Shown: one piece after another, positions 25,827 to 33,884 of the stretch | Numbering within the stretch: the stretch's first letter is position 1 | Layout: every line of letters begins with the position of its first letter | From: Actinomyces ruminicola | Lineage (GTDB): Bacteria > Actinomycetota > Actinomycetes > Actinomycetales > Actinomycetaceae | Direction: 5' to 3' | DNA length: 38,208 nt | NCBI RefSeq assembly: GCF_900103885.1 | Contig: NZ_FNIM01000020.1 | Location: forward strand, 1-38,208 | Translations under genes and position numbers: made by a program | Notes under the pieces: model-generated | The model's database searches: none | Told to the model about the DNA's origin: nothing | Seen by the model: the letters and a program-made list of their open reading frames with translations, nothing else

Positions 25827-28105
25827 CCGGCTCGCTGAAGGAACGCTGGGTTTATCAGGTACTGGTCACCGTGCTGCTGTTGGCCGGCGCCATCCCCTTC
25901 ACGGTCCCTTTCGGCTCCCAGATCGGCGCCGTCGTCGGCATGATCGGGGTTGGGCTGGGGGTGGGCATTGGCCTGGCAACGGCTCGGTCCCGCCTGTCAG
26001 CACTGCCCACGCTCGCCGTCGCCGCGTCCGCACACGTGCTGCTCGCCCCCTGGCTGCTGCCCGATGTCACCGGCAGCCTTGACGGCGTGTACACGGTCCT
26101 GGCTGCCACGGTCACGGTGTGGCGCGACGCGCTCACCCTGCCACTGCCGCTGACCGCCTTCCCCGGCATGACGGTCCTGCCTTGGCTGACCGGACTGACC
26201 TGCGGCGTGTTGGCGACCCGCTTCGTTGCCGCGGGGCGGCTCCACCTGGCCGGATTCGTGGTCCTGGGTGAGCTCGCCGTCGGCATCGCCTGGGGAGATG
26301 CCGACGCGCCGCTGCCCGCCGTGGTTGGCGCGCTGCTCACTGCCGGCGTGCTGGGGCTGTGGGCGCTGGCGGCGCAGCGGGGCCGACGTGACCGGGTGGC
26401 CGAGGTACTGGAGGACTCCGATTCGGGATTGGCCACGGGTGCCCGCCGCGGTGTGGCCCGGGCAGGAGTTCTCCTGGCCATTGTCGTGCTCGTCGTCGCG
26501 GTCGCCGCGCCCGCCGCCCCAAGTGGCCGCACGGTGTTGCGCGATGTGTTCAATCCGCCGCTGGACCTGACCGAGTACGCCACCCCGCTCGCGCTGGTCC
26601 GCACCCTGGAGACGGAGCTGGCCTCAACCACGCTCATGACCGTGTCCGGGCTGCCCGAAGGCGCCCGCATCCGCATCGCCGCGCTTGATTCCTATGACGG
26701 CCTGTCCGCCCGCATCAGCCAGGACTCCGACGGCGGCGCGCACTTCCAGCATATCGGCGAGGGCACCCCGCTGGTGGCCGACTCCGACGCCGCGGGCGGC
26801 TCAGCGGCCGCGGACACAGACTCTGCGGACGCCCTCACCGTCACCCTCACCCTGGACGGCTACACCTACCCGTGGGTGCCCACCGTGATGGAGACGCTGG
26901 CGATAGCCCCCTCAGGGGATCGGGCCGAGACGATCCGTGAGTCCCTGTTCTACGACACCTTCTCCTCCACCGGGCTCGTCACCGCGCGACTCGCCGCCGA
27001 CGACATTCTGACCGAGACCATCGCGGTTCCCGCCACGCCGCCGGACTCTGACCTGATTCAGCTGTCGCTCGCGGACGTCGATCTCGGAACCGTGGAGGAC
27101 GTGCCGGCATCGGTTCAGGCGCTGGCGCATTCGCTGGTCGGCTCGGAGTCCGAGCCGCTCAACCAGATACGCATCCTGCAGCAGGCGCTGCGCACCGGTT
27201 ACTACTCCGACGGAACCAAGAGCCCCTCCGATCCCGGTCACGGAGCGGCCCGCCTCGCCGCCATGGTCTCCGCCGACTCCCTGGTGGGAGACGACGAGCA
27301 GTACGCGGTGCTGATGATGCTCATGTGCCGCTCGCTGGGCATCCCGGCGCGGGTGGTGATGGGCTTCGAGCCGGGCACCGACGGCGACGCCTCCAACGTC
27401 ACCGGAGAGGACGTCAGCGCGTGGGTGGAAGTGGCCTTCGAGCAGGTCGGCTGGGTGAGCTTCGATGTCACCCCCGAACGCGACCAGGTACCACAGCAGC
27501 AGAGCGCCCGCAAGGTCTCCAACCCCGAGCCGCAGGTGCTGCAGCCGCCGCTGCCCCAGCAGGACCCCGCCGAGCTGCCACCCGTCTATGAGGACGATGA
27601 CCGGGACAGCTCAGAGGATGACCGGCCTGCCGGGCTGCCCACCGCCGTGATCGTGTCTCTGGCGGTCGTCGCAGGCATCGCGGCACTGTTGGCGGCCATA
27701 CTGGCCGCCAAGCTGCTGCGCCGGGCTCGGCGCCGCCGTCGGCAGGGGGTGGACCGGGCACTCGGCGCCTGGGACGAGGTCGTGGACCGCGCCCGCGACC
27801 TCGGCAGGAACACACCGGGCGGCATTACCCGAAGAGAGGCCGCAGCAAGTCTGTCGGTCGGCTTCCCCCGGGCGGATCTTCCGCGCTTAGCCCGCGCGAT
27901 CGACGCCCAGGTCTTCGCTGCGGGCGACCCGTCATCGTACGATCTGAAGCAGATCTGGGAATCCGCCGACGCCATCGTTCCTGTGATGGCGTCTGACTGT
28001 CCCCGGTGGCGCCGTGTGCTGGCCCGGTTCTCGCCGCGCTCGCTGTATCGGCCCGCCGGACGCAGTACGCGGCCACAACCCACTTCGAGGAGGACAGGCT
28101 CGTGA
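25823..28105 (+). CDS. TgpA-like transglutaminase-fold membrane protein, catalytic residues lost
   Basis: A 760-residue protein with the TgpA layout: about six membrane helices (residues 10-240), an extracytoplasmic region holding a transglutaminase-like core (about 450-560), a Pro/Asp-rich linker, a last helix (IVSLAVVAGIAALLAAILAA) and a basic cytoplasmic tail. The catalytic triad is incomplete. The Cys position in 'GxCEQYA' reads GDDEQYA (Asp491). The His position in 'HAWVEV' reads SAWVEV (Ser532). Only the third residue, Asp548 in FDVTP, remains. The spacing Asp491-Ser532-Asp548 fits the active enzyme, so the loss is of residues and not of the fold. It is probably a binding or scaffold protein. 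GGAGGG precedes the ATG, and both ends overlap neighbouring genes by 4 nt. Confidence 0.89.
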   Translation: MTGSLKERWVYQVLVTVLLLAGAIPFTVPFGSQIGAVVGMIGVGLGVGIGLATARSRLSALPTLAVAASAHVLLAPWLLPDVTGSLDGVYTVLAATVTVWRDALTLPLPLTAFPGMTVLPWLTGLTCGVLATRFVAAGRLHLAGFVVLGELAVGIAWGDADAPLPAVVGALLTAGVLGLWALAAQRGRRDRVAEVLEDSDSGLATGARRGVARAGVLLAIVVLVVAVAAPAAPSGRTVLRDVFNPPLDLTEYATPLALVRTLETELASTTLMTVSGLPEGARIRIAALDSYDGLSARISQDSDGGAHFQHIGEGTPLVADSDAAGGSAAADTDSADALTVTLTLDGYTYPWVPTVMETLAIAPSGDRAETIRESLFYDTFSSTGLVTARLAADDILTETIAVPATPPDSDLIQLSLADVDLGTVEDVPASVQALAHSLVGSESEPLNQIRILQQALRTGYYSDGTKSPSDPGHGAARLAAMVSADSLVGDDEQYAVLMMLMCRSLGIPARVVMGFEPGTDGDASNVTGEDVSAWVEVAFEQVGWVSFDVTPERDQVPQQQSARKVSNPEPQVLQPPLPQQDPAELPPVYEDDDRDSSEDDRPAGLPTAVIVSLAVVAGIAALLAAILAAKLLRRARRRRRQGVDRALGAWDEVVDRARDLGRNTPGGITRREAAASLSVGFPRADLPRLARAIDAQVFAAGDPSSYDLKQIWESADAIVPVMASDCPRWRRVLARFSPRSLYRPAGRSTRPQPTSRRTGS

Positions 28106-29370
28106 CGGCCACTTCAGCATCCCGCCGCACCAACGGCGGCCCGGCGGCGCCCCCGCACGCCTCGGCAGAGAGAGTCTCCGCCGAGGCGCCGCCCAGTTCC
28201 GCAGGCACATTCCCGCCGGCCCCCGTGGTCGCCGGTCCCGCACCGGTCCGCGCGCGCGTCCTCGCGGGCCTGATCGACCTGGCTGGAGGCGCAGTCCTGA
28301 GCGGGATGCTCGCCTCGCTACTGCGCCTGATCGGCGGTGCGAGCTGGATGGTGTCCCTACTGGTGGCGGCCGTGATCGTGCTGGCGGTACGTGAGGTGGT
28401 CCTGGGGCGGACCGGCTGGACCCCGGGCGGTCGGCTCATGGGCGTGCAGCTGGTCTCCGACCGCACCGGGCTTCCCCCGGGGACGGGTCTGATCCTGCAC
28501 GCCGACCTCACCTTCATATGCGTCCTGCCGACGCTCGGCCTGGGCGCCATCGCTCTGATGCGCACCGTGGCGGCGGATCCTCAGGGACGCGGCTGGCATG
28601 ACCGCCTCACCGGCGTAAGGATGGTGCACGCGCCCGCGCGGCCCCCGGCCGCCGCCCCCGCGTCCGCTCCCCCAGCGCCCCACGCCGCTCAAGCCGGCCG
28701 ACGGAGCCCGTTCTCCGACGGACGCTTCTCATTCACGCCGTCAAACAGCCCCATCACCGAGGTGGCTGACACCCTGGACAGCACCAGGGCCGCGGCGTCC
28801 ATTCCGAACACCAAGTCGGCGATCATCGACTCGGTCCCCTGGTCCGCCGTGCCAACGCCGCTCGACTCCACCACCGACGACGTCCCCAAGGTCCCCACCG
28901 GCGAGGCGGAGACATCCGCCTTCGCCCTCAATGCCCACGCCGCCGGTCCGGCCAGTCCTGCTCCGAATGCGGATGCGTCCGCCGCCGTCCCGGAGACCAG
29001 ACGTCGGCGCCGTGCCGCTCAGCGCAAGCGCGAGGCGGATAGCGTGCGCATCCGGCTCGTGCCCGCCGACGGCGGGTCACCCATCCTGCTGACCGCCCCC
29101 ACGGTGGTAGGCCGGGATCCGGCGAACATCTCCGAATACCCCGGGGCGAAGCATGTGTCCCTGCCCGATGTCAGCCGGTCCATCTCCAAGACGCACGCCG
29201 CCCTGGCCCCCGTTCCGGGAGGCCTGTGGGTGACGGATCTGCACTCCACCAACGGCACTCGCATCGAGCAGCAGGGCACTGTCAAACAGGCGCAGCCGGA
29301 GGTGCCGGCTCCCGCACCGGTCGGCTCGGTGCTGATTCTCGGCCGAGCCGAATATCGGATCGAGGATTGA
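28102..29370 (+). CDS. RDD-domain membrane protein with C-terminal FHA domain
   Basis: A 422-residue protein. Residues about 40-165 form an RDD domain: VRARVLAGLIDLAGGAVLSG, a second helix, the conserved RTGWTPGGRLMGVQLV, and WHDRLTGVRMV at its end. A long Pro/Ala/Ser-rich linker (about 170-300) and a basic patch (RRRRRAAQRKRE) lead to an FHA domain: VVGRDPA, SRSISKTHA and LHSTNGTRIE, with all core phosphothreonine-binding residues (R, S, H, N, G) present. GTG 28102 is chosen for GAGGAGG (28087-28093) and its GTGA overlap with the previous stop. It closes the plus-strand series and faces the kinase gene. It should recruit a Thr-phosphorylated partner to the membrane; the linker Thr/Ser residues could themselves be kinase targets. 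Confidence 0.88.
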   Translation: MTATSASRRTNGGPAAPPHASAERVSAEAPPSSAGTFPPAPVVAGPAPVRARVLAGLIDLAGGAVLSGMLASLLRLIGGASWMVSLLVAAVIVLAVREVVLGRTGWTPGGRLMGVQLVSDRTGLPPGTGLILHADLTFICVLPTLGLGAIALMRTVAADPQGRGWHDRLTGVRMVHAPARPPAAAPASAPPAPHAAQAGRRSPFSDGRFSFTPSNSPITEVADTLDSTRAAASIPNTKSAIIDSVPWSAVPTPLDSTTDDVPKVPTGEAETSAFALNAHAAGPASPAPNADASAAVPETRRRRRAAQRKREADSVRIRLVPADGGSPILLTAPTVVGRDPANISEYPGAKHVSLPDVSRSISKTHAALAPVPGGLWVTDLHSTNGTRIEQQGTVKQAQPEVPAPAPVGSVLILGRAEYRIED

Positions 29371-29397
29371 AGTCTCCTCCGGTTTGATGCTCTGCGG

Positions 29398-30876
29398 CTA
29401 CCCCACGTTGGCGTCGTTCCCCGCCTCGGTGCTGACGCAAACCGAAGCGGGTGAGGAGGTCCTGCCGTCGGAGCGCACGCTGTAGACCTCAATGCAGGTG
29501 TTACCTGTCCGGGCCGGCAGCTGGACGGTGGTCGCCTGCGTCGACTGCATCGCGGAGTCACTCTCCCCGGCCACGTCCTCCCGGAACAGGAAGCTGCCGT
29601 CCCAATCGTCCTCCGGAGCCTCCCAGGTGAAGGTGACCGCGGTCCCGTCCTCGGACAGGGCACCGGTCAGGCCGCGGGGCGCGGCCACGGACGTCCCGAG
29701 CGGATCCGCGCTGGCAGCAGGAGCCAGCGTCGCGAACGTCGCCACCGGCCGGCTGTGCTCTGACATGCGCGAAGTGACCACAGCGGTGGTCACCGCCGCG
29801 GCGGTGACCACCACCGCCAGCGCCCCGATCAGCAGCCGCGAGCGCCGCGTCCCGGTCTCCGGCTCGCCGTCGGCCTCCGTCCGGATGTCTACGACGGGCA
29901 CGTGCGTGGCGGTCTCCACGAAGGGCTCGAACACTCCCAGGCGGGTGGCCTTGTCGTCGTCGACCAGGGCGTCAGCGTCATGGGCCGCCTCAGAATCCTC
30001 CTCCGTGTGGAACAGATCGACCGCGGTCATCGGTAGCCCCAGCTCGGCCTCCACCTGCTGAAGGGCACGGGCCAGGGCCAGCGCCGTTGGGTAGCGGCGG
30101 GCGGGGTCCTTGTCCATGGCCACGCTGAGCACGCGGTACAAGGAGGGAGGGACGTCCTGGCGCCCCAACGGTGGCAGCTGGTCCTTGATGATTCGCCGCG
30201 ACAGCTCGTAGACGGAGTCGGAGGACTCGGGGATCTCGAAGGGGCTGCGACCGGTCAGCATGGCGTATGCGGTGGCGGCCAGGGAGTAGATGTCGGAGGC
30301 GGGGTCGGCTGTGTGGGAGCCGACCAGCTGCTCGGGCGGCGCCCAGGGGACGCTCATCCCGCGCAGTTCATCGTTCTCGCCGCGAGGACCGCTCATGGCG
30401 GAGATGCCGAAGTCTGACAGCACCGGTCGGCGGTAGGCGGTGAACAGGATGTTGGCGGGCTTGATGTCCCGGTGCACAATGCCGACCCGGTGCGCGGACT
30501 CGACCGCTCCGGCGATCTGAATGGTGGTGCTCAGGGCGTCGGCGACGCTGAGCGGGCCGCGGGACAGCACCGTGCTCAGCTGTGGCGGGGGACAGTACTC
30601 CATCACCAAGAACAGGCGGTTGTCGACCGCAGTACCCGCACCGTAGATGGACAGGATCGCCGGGTGCGAGGACACCCGCGCCATCAGGTTGGCCTCGGAC
30701 TCGAAGCGGGAATCCGGGCCGCCGCTGACGCCGCAGTTCATGACCTTGACGGCCACTTCTCGCTGCGGCATGTGCTGTTCGTACAGGTAGACCCGCGAGT
30801 AGCCCCCCGCTCCCAGGTCCCGTATGTAGGTGAATCCGGGGATGGATGGGGGGGAGTCCTCGCGGCCCTGGCTCAC
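29398..30876 (-). CDS. Transmembrane Ser/Thr protein kinase (PknB-like) with FN3-like ectodomain
   Basis: A 492-residue Hanks-type kinase. It has a glycine loop (LGAGGYSRVY, residues 21-30), ATP lysine K44 in VAVKV, catalytic D137 in HRDIKPAN, D155 in SDFG, and the activation-segment end WAPPEQ. A juxtamembrane region (about 280-345), one membrane helix (LLIGALAVVVTAAAVTTAVV) and a ~110-residue outer domain follow. In place of PASTA repeats the outer part is FN3-like (VTFTWEAPEDDWDGSFLF) with two Cys. GTG 30876 has GGAGG 7 nt upstream and overlaps the preceding stop as GTGA. It is the kinase partner of the FHA proteins around it and resembles Pkb2 of bifidobacteria. No PP2C phosphatase gene is present in the window. 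Confidence 0.93.
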   Translation of the reverse strand: MSQGREDSPPSIPGFTYIRDLGAGGYSRVYLYEQHMPQREVAVKVMNCGVSGGPDSRFESEANLMARVSSHPAILSIYGAGTAVDNRLFLVMEYCPPPQLSTVLSRGPLSVADALSTTIQIAGAVESAHRVGIVHRDIKPANILFTAYRRPVLSDFGISAMSGPRGENDELRGMSVPWAPPEQLVGSHTADPASDIYSLAATAYAMLTGRSPFEIPESSDSVYELSRRIIKDQLPPLGRQDVPPSLYRVLSVAMDKDPARRYPTALALARALQQVEAELGLPMTAVDLFHTEEDSEAAHDADALVDDDKATRLGVFEPFVETATHVPVVDIRTEADGEPETGTRRSRLLIGALAVVVTAAAVTTAVVTSRMSEHSRPVATFATLAPAASADPLGTSVAAPRGLTGALSEDGTAVTFTWEAPEDDWDGSFLFREDVAGESDSAMQSTQATTVQLPARTGNTCIEVYSVRSDGRTSSPASVCVSTEAGNDANVG

Positions 30877-32258
30877 GGCAGGTCCTCCAGCAGGAGCGAC
30901 TGCCCGTCGCCCAGGTCGAGGATGTCTCCGCTGCGCAGCAGCACCGGCTCGGTGGAGGACATGCGCATCGGGGAAATGCCGTCACGGCGCAGCACGGTGC
31001 CGTTGCCGGCGGACAGGCTGCGCGCCAGCACCGACCACTCATCAAGCTCAATCAGCAGGTGGTTGCGGGAGATGACCTGCTGCTCGCTGGGCACGGTGAC
31101 AACGGCCGGCACGGCGCCATTGAGCTCACCGACATGCTCGGGCGAGGGCTCACGACCGACGAGCACCGGCCGGTCCAGCACAACCTCGCCACCCGAGGAT
31201 ACGCGCACCCGGCCCAGCGGAGGACAGGCGATGATCCGTGCCGGCTGAGTGAGCTCGGCGCCGCATTCGCGGCAGTTGACGTAATTGGTCGGGTTGGCAT
31301 GTCCGGAGGGGCAGATGACGGACAGGGCCATGCGGGTGGGGGCCGCCTCGGTTGCCTCGGTGTCGACTCCCTGCGTGGGCTCGGGCTCGTCCCGACTCTC
31401 CTGCTGCTCCGGCAGCATCCTGCCGAGCTCTTCAACGAGGTCCTCGGGCAGGTCCGCCACCGTCCACCCGTCGTGATCCCCAGGAAGGTCGGGGCTGCCG
31501 GCGGACTGCACCGCGGCGAACTCGGCCGTATCCGACTCGGCCGCCGCTTCAGAGGCGACGGCGGACCTGGCCGCCTGTTCCCGGCCCGTTTCTTCAGGCA
31601 CGTCGCTGTCCGACCCAGCCGCCGGTTCTTCGTCGGCCTCGGCCTGGGCATCCGGCGCGGCGACCTCGGCGTCATCGGCGGCCTGCACGGTTTCGGTCTC
31701 AGCCGCATCGGCGGCCTCGGCGTCAGCGGTGTCAGCGGTGGCCTGCACGGTTTCGGTCTCAGCCGCATCGGCGGCCTCGGCGTCAGCGGCGGCCTCCGCG
31801 GCATCGGCAGCAGGGGCCCCCAGTTGCAGACGGGCCGCCCGTACCACGGCGTCGACGGCGGGACGCAGCACCGTGCCCGGCTGCTCGGGCGCCGACAGCA
31901 CGACACTGGACTCGCCGGGGAGGAAGGACTCCATCCACGTGGCCACTTCGGCGGCGTCAAAACTCTCGCCGTCTACCCGGAGGGACAAGGATCCGCGCAG
32001 AGCCAGGTGGGTACCCGATTTCTCCAAGAGCACCAGGGCGAAGTCCGGGATGCGGGAGAGACGCCCCCCGGCTCCCATCACAAGACGGTCAAGGATAGCA
32101 GTTAGGGTGCCCTCAGGGTCTCGCAGCACCCGCCATAGCTCCGCCACCAGCTCTTCAGGAACCTCCGGCGGCAGCAGCAGCACCCCTCGAGGCGCCACCG
32201 CCGCGCTCCAGGTGCCCTCTGCCCACAGAGTCTCACGTTCGACGGACGTGTCGGTCAC
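30873..32258 (-). CDS. Zinc-ribbon and FHA-domain protein
   Basis: A 461-residue soluble protein. The N-terminal ~140 residues form an uncharacterised domain (starting TLWAEGTWSAAVAPRGVLLL). A long Ala/Glu/Asp-rich linker (about 145-300) contains a 20-residue tandem duplication. A short zinc-ribbon-like motif comes next: CPSGH, then CRECG. The C-terminal ~110 residues are an FHA domain (VLVGREPSP, VISRNHLLIE), but the usual 'STNGT' reads SAGNGT. The start is GTG 32258, with AGGAG 5 nt upstream. It is directly upstream of the kinase gene with a 4-nt overlap, so it is probably a dedicated adaptor or substrate of that kinase. The acidic linker is a candidate phosphorylation region. Confidence 0.85.
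   Translation of the reverse strand: MTDTSVERETLWAEGTWSAAVAPRGVLLLPPEVPEELVAELWRVLRDPEGTLTAILDRLVMGAGGRLSRIPDFALVLLEKSGTHLALRGSLSLRVDGESFDAAEVATWMESFLPGESSVVLSAPEQPGTVLRPAVDAVVRAARLQLGAPAADAAEAAADAEAADAAETETVQATADTADAEAADAAETETVQAADDAEVAAPDAQAEADEEPAAGSDSDVPEETGREQAARSAVASEAAAESDTAEFAAVQSAGSPDLPGDHDGWTVADLPEDLVEELGRMLPEQQESRDEPEPTQGVDTEATEAAPTRMALSVICPSGHANPTNYVNCRECGAELTQPARIIACPPLGRVRVSSGGEVVLDRPVLVGREPSPEHVGELNGAVPAVVTVPSEQQVISRNHLLIELDEWSVLARSLSAGNGTVLRRDGISPMRMSSTEPVLLRSGDILDLGDGQSLLLEDLP
31680..31789 (-). repeat. Perfect 50-bp tandem repeat inside the FHA gene (60-bp period)
   Basis: Positions 31680-31729 and 31740-31789 are identical over 50 bp at a 60-bp period. The repeat keeps the reading frame and encodes two ~17-residue identical peptides containing DAAETETVQA. 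Perfect identity suggests a recent duplication. Copy number could vary by slippage without shifting the frame. Confidence 0.9.
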
Positions 32259-32497
32259 GTTTTCTCCTTCATCGGCTTGTTAGACGGCGCCGAGCAACCG
32301 CCATTCTGTAAGGCAGTGTCTCACAGACGCGCGCAGCCGCCAATCGCCCTGGCCCGCGGATTCCATCACCACCCGCTCGGGCCTCCCGAATTCGGTGGTG
32401 CAAGATCGCCCGCAGAGGAATGGTAGGTGCCCACGAAAGGCCGAACGGGTGGGCCGACGATCTCATGCGGAGCCGGTGCGGACATTGCGGCGAGCCA
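32259..32497 (-). promoter_or_regulatory. Leader region of the FHA-kinase operon
   Basis: These 239 bases separate the RDD/FHA gene from the FHA-kinase pair on the same strand. AAGGAGAAAAC next to 32258 is a strong ribosome site. No convincing -10/-35 pair, terminator or RNA was recognised, but the gap is long enough for a separate promoter. Confidence 0.35.
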
Positions 32498-33226
32498 TTA
32501 GCGAATCATGCACTCGGCATCGCCGAAGTAGACCCGCCGTCCTCGTTCCACGGTTTGGGCCCGTCCCGGGACCAGCCGATGAACACCGCGGGCGTCCTCC
32601 ACATGTGTGCCATTGGTGGAGTTCAGGTCGGTGATGACCACACCGCCACGCACCGGCTCCAGCAGTGCGTGGGTCTTGGAGACCGACGGATCCTCCTGGA
32701 AGCCCGGCAGCAGCCGGCTCGTTCTGCCCGGAAGCGGGGCGGGCGCGCGCCCCAGCACCGTCGGCTGGGAGACGGTGAGCAGGTGCCCGTTCGCCGCCAC
32801 CAGCTGTACCGGTTCCGGGCCGTGCTCCCTCGCGATGACGACCGTCCCCGCCATCCGGTCGTACCAGGTACGGCGCCAGCCGCCGTCCTCGGTGCTCATG
32901 ACCATGATCAGGGGAAGTATCCCGAAAGTCGGCAGGGACGCCAGGATGAACAGCCAAGCGCGCTCGACGGCGGCGCCCCCCGGCGGATCCGTGGGGCGGA
33001 TCGCGCGCCGCAGCCGGATGGAGGTGAGCGCCTGCCCGGGGCTGGCACCCGTCCGCGCCTGGGCCAACGTTATCACCCCGGCGATTGCGATCCCCACCGC
33101 CAGGCGAGCCGCCGGAGGCAGCGGCACCAGGACCCCGGCACCCGCGATGATCACGATGTCTATGACGCCGGCGATCACCCGCCGTATCCGAGAGGCGGGG
33201 AGCGGAGAAGGTGCGGAGGCGGCCAC
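32498..33226 (-). CDS. RDD-domain membrane protein with C-terminal FHA domain (second copy)
   Basis: A 242-residue protein with the same plan as the product of 28102-29370 but a much shorter linker. The RDD part spans residues about 12-125: RIRRVIAGVIDIVIIAGAG, GASPGQALTSIRLRRA, WYDRMAGTVVI. The FHA part is VLGRAPAP, DPSVSKTHALLEP and LNSTNGTHVED, with the phosphothreonine-binding residues complete. GTG 33226 is chosen because it removes an upstream extension that would run through the ribosome site of the divergent gene. A TTG at 33289 is the other possible start. Stop is TAA at 32498. It probably works with the neighbouring kinase as a membrane phosphothreonine reader. The two RDD-FHA proteins are likely paralogues. 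Confidence 0.83.
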   Translation of the reverse strand: MAASAPSPLPASRIRRVIAGVIDIVIIAGAGVLVPLPPAARLAVGIAIAGVITLAQARTGASPGQALTSIRLRRAIRPTDPPGGAAVERAWLFILASLPTFGILPLIMVMSTEDGGWRRTWYDRMAGTVVIAREHGPEPVQLVAANGHLLTVSQPTVLGRAPAPLPGRTSRLLPGFQEDPSVSKTHALLEPVRGGVVITDLNSTNGTHVEDARGVHRLVPGRAQTVERGRRVYFGDAECMIR

Positions 33227-33288
33227 CGGTTCAGCATAGATCCTGCCGCATCCGCTATATTGCACAGGTCTGTTAAAGGAGTAGCACA
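33227..33288. promoter_or_regulatory. Short divergent promoter region with ribosome site
   Basis: These 62 bases separate divergent genes. On the plus strand TATATT (33256-33261) is a -10-like hexamer; no good -35 at 16-18 bp was seen. AAAGGAG (33275-33281) lies 7 nt before the ATG at 33289 and is one of the strongest ribosome sites in the window. Confidence 0.45.
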
Positions 33289-33876
33289 ATGCAGATCGCC
33301 GTCACCCCGGATCCGGGGCGCTGGGTCGTCATCCCCGAGTTCCCCCCGCCGGGTTGGGCCCGCACCGAGGCGCAGACACGCAGCCTCCTGTTGGACATGA
33401 CAGGTCCGCAGTGGCGCACCGCCTTCGCGAACCTGCTGGAGGAGCTGCGCCGCACCGAGCGGGGCACCTCCCTGGCGCGGCTGCTGCACGTCGGCGAGGG
33501 CGGCCATCAGATCTTCGCGGTTGACCTCAGCCTCGTGATTGCACGGGACGACGGCACCAAGGAGGGGCGGCAGGCCACCCAGCGCGCGCTCATTGACGAC
33601 CTGCTGCCCCAGGCGGAGCAGCCGCAGCGCCTGCGTCCCGCCCCGCGGATGGCCGGCTTCCAGGCCGTGTCCAGCCGCAGCGACGCGGGCACGACGAACC
33701 GCCCCAGCGCGGTAGTAGTCCTGCGCATGGCGGGGCTGCCGACCATCCCGGTCGACCTGGTCATGCGGGCGTGGAAGGCCGCCCCGGAGGTGGTCGCCTC
33801 CGCGCTGGACGACGTGGTCGCCCTCAGCCAGGCAGTCGCTCCCGTGGATGCACTGCCGAGGACGCCCGAGAACTGA
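33289..33876 (+). CDS. Uncharacterised 195-residue protein near the kinase locus
   Basis: I do not recognise a family. The frame is convincing: strong ribosome site, dedicated divergent promoter region and typical GC3 codon use. There is no signal peptide, membrane helix or Cys. The N-terminus is Pro/Trp-rich (PDPGRWVVIPEFPPPGW). The middle has helical segments (QWRTAFANLLEELRR). The sequence then alternates hydrophobic strands (FAVDLSLVIAR, PSAVVVLRMAGLP). It looks like a compact cytoplasmic alpha/beta protein. By position it may belong to the FHA/kinase group and could be a substrate or an effector; this is guesswork from context. Confidence 0.8.
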   Translation: MQIAVTPDPGRWVVIPEFPPPGWARTEAQTRSLLLDMTGPQWRTAFANLLEELRRTERGTSLARLLHVGEGGHQIFAVDLSLVIARDDGTKEGRQATQRALIDDLLPQAEQPQRLRPAPRMAGFQAVSSRSDAGTTNRPSAVVVLRMAGLPTIPVDLVMRAWKAAPEVVASALDDVVALSQAVAPVDALPRTPEN

Positions 33877-33884
33877 GCCCGCTC

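Noticed and set aside
25823..28105. Calling the transglutaminase-fold protein an active enzyme.
   Set aside because: The Cys and His of the triad are absent on direct reading of the codons, so activity is not supported.
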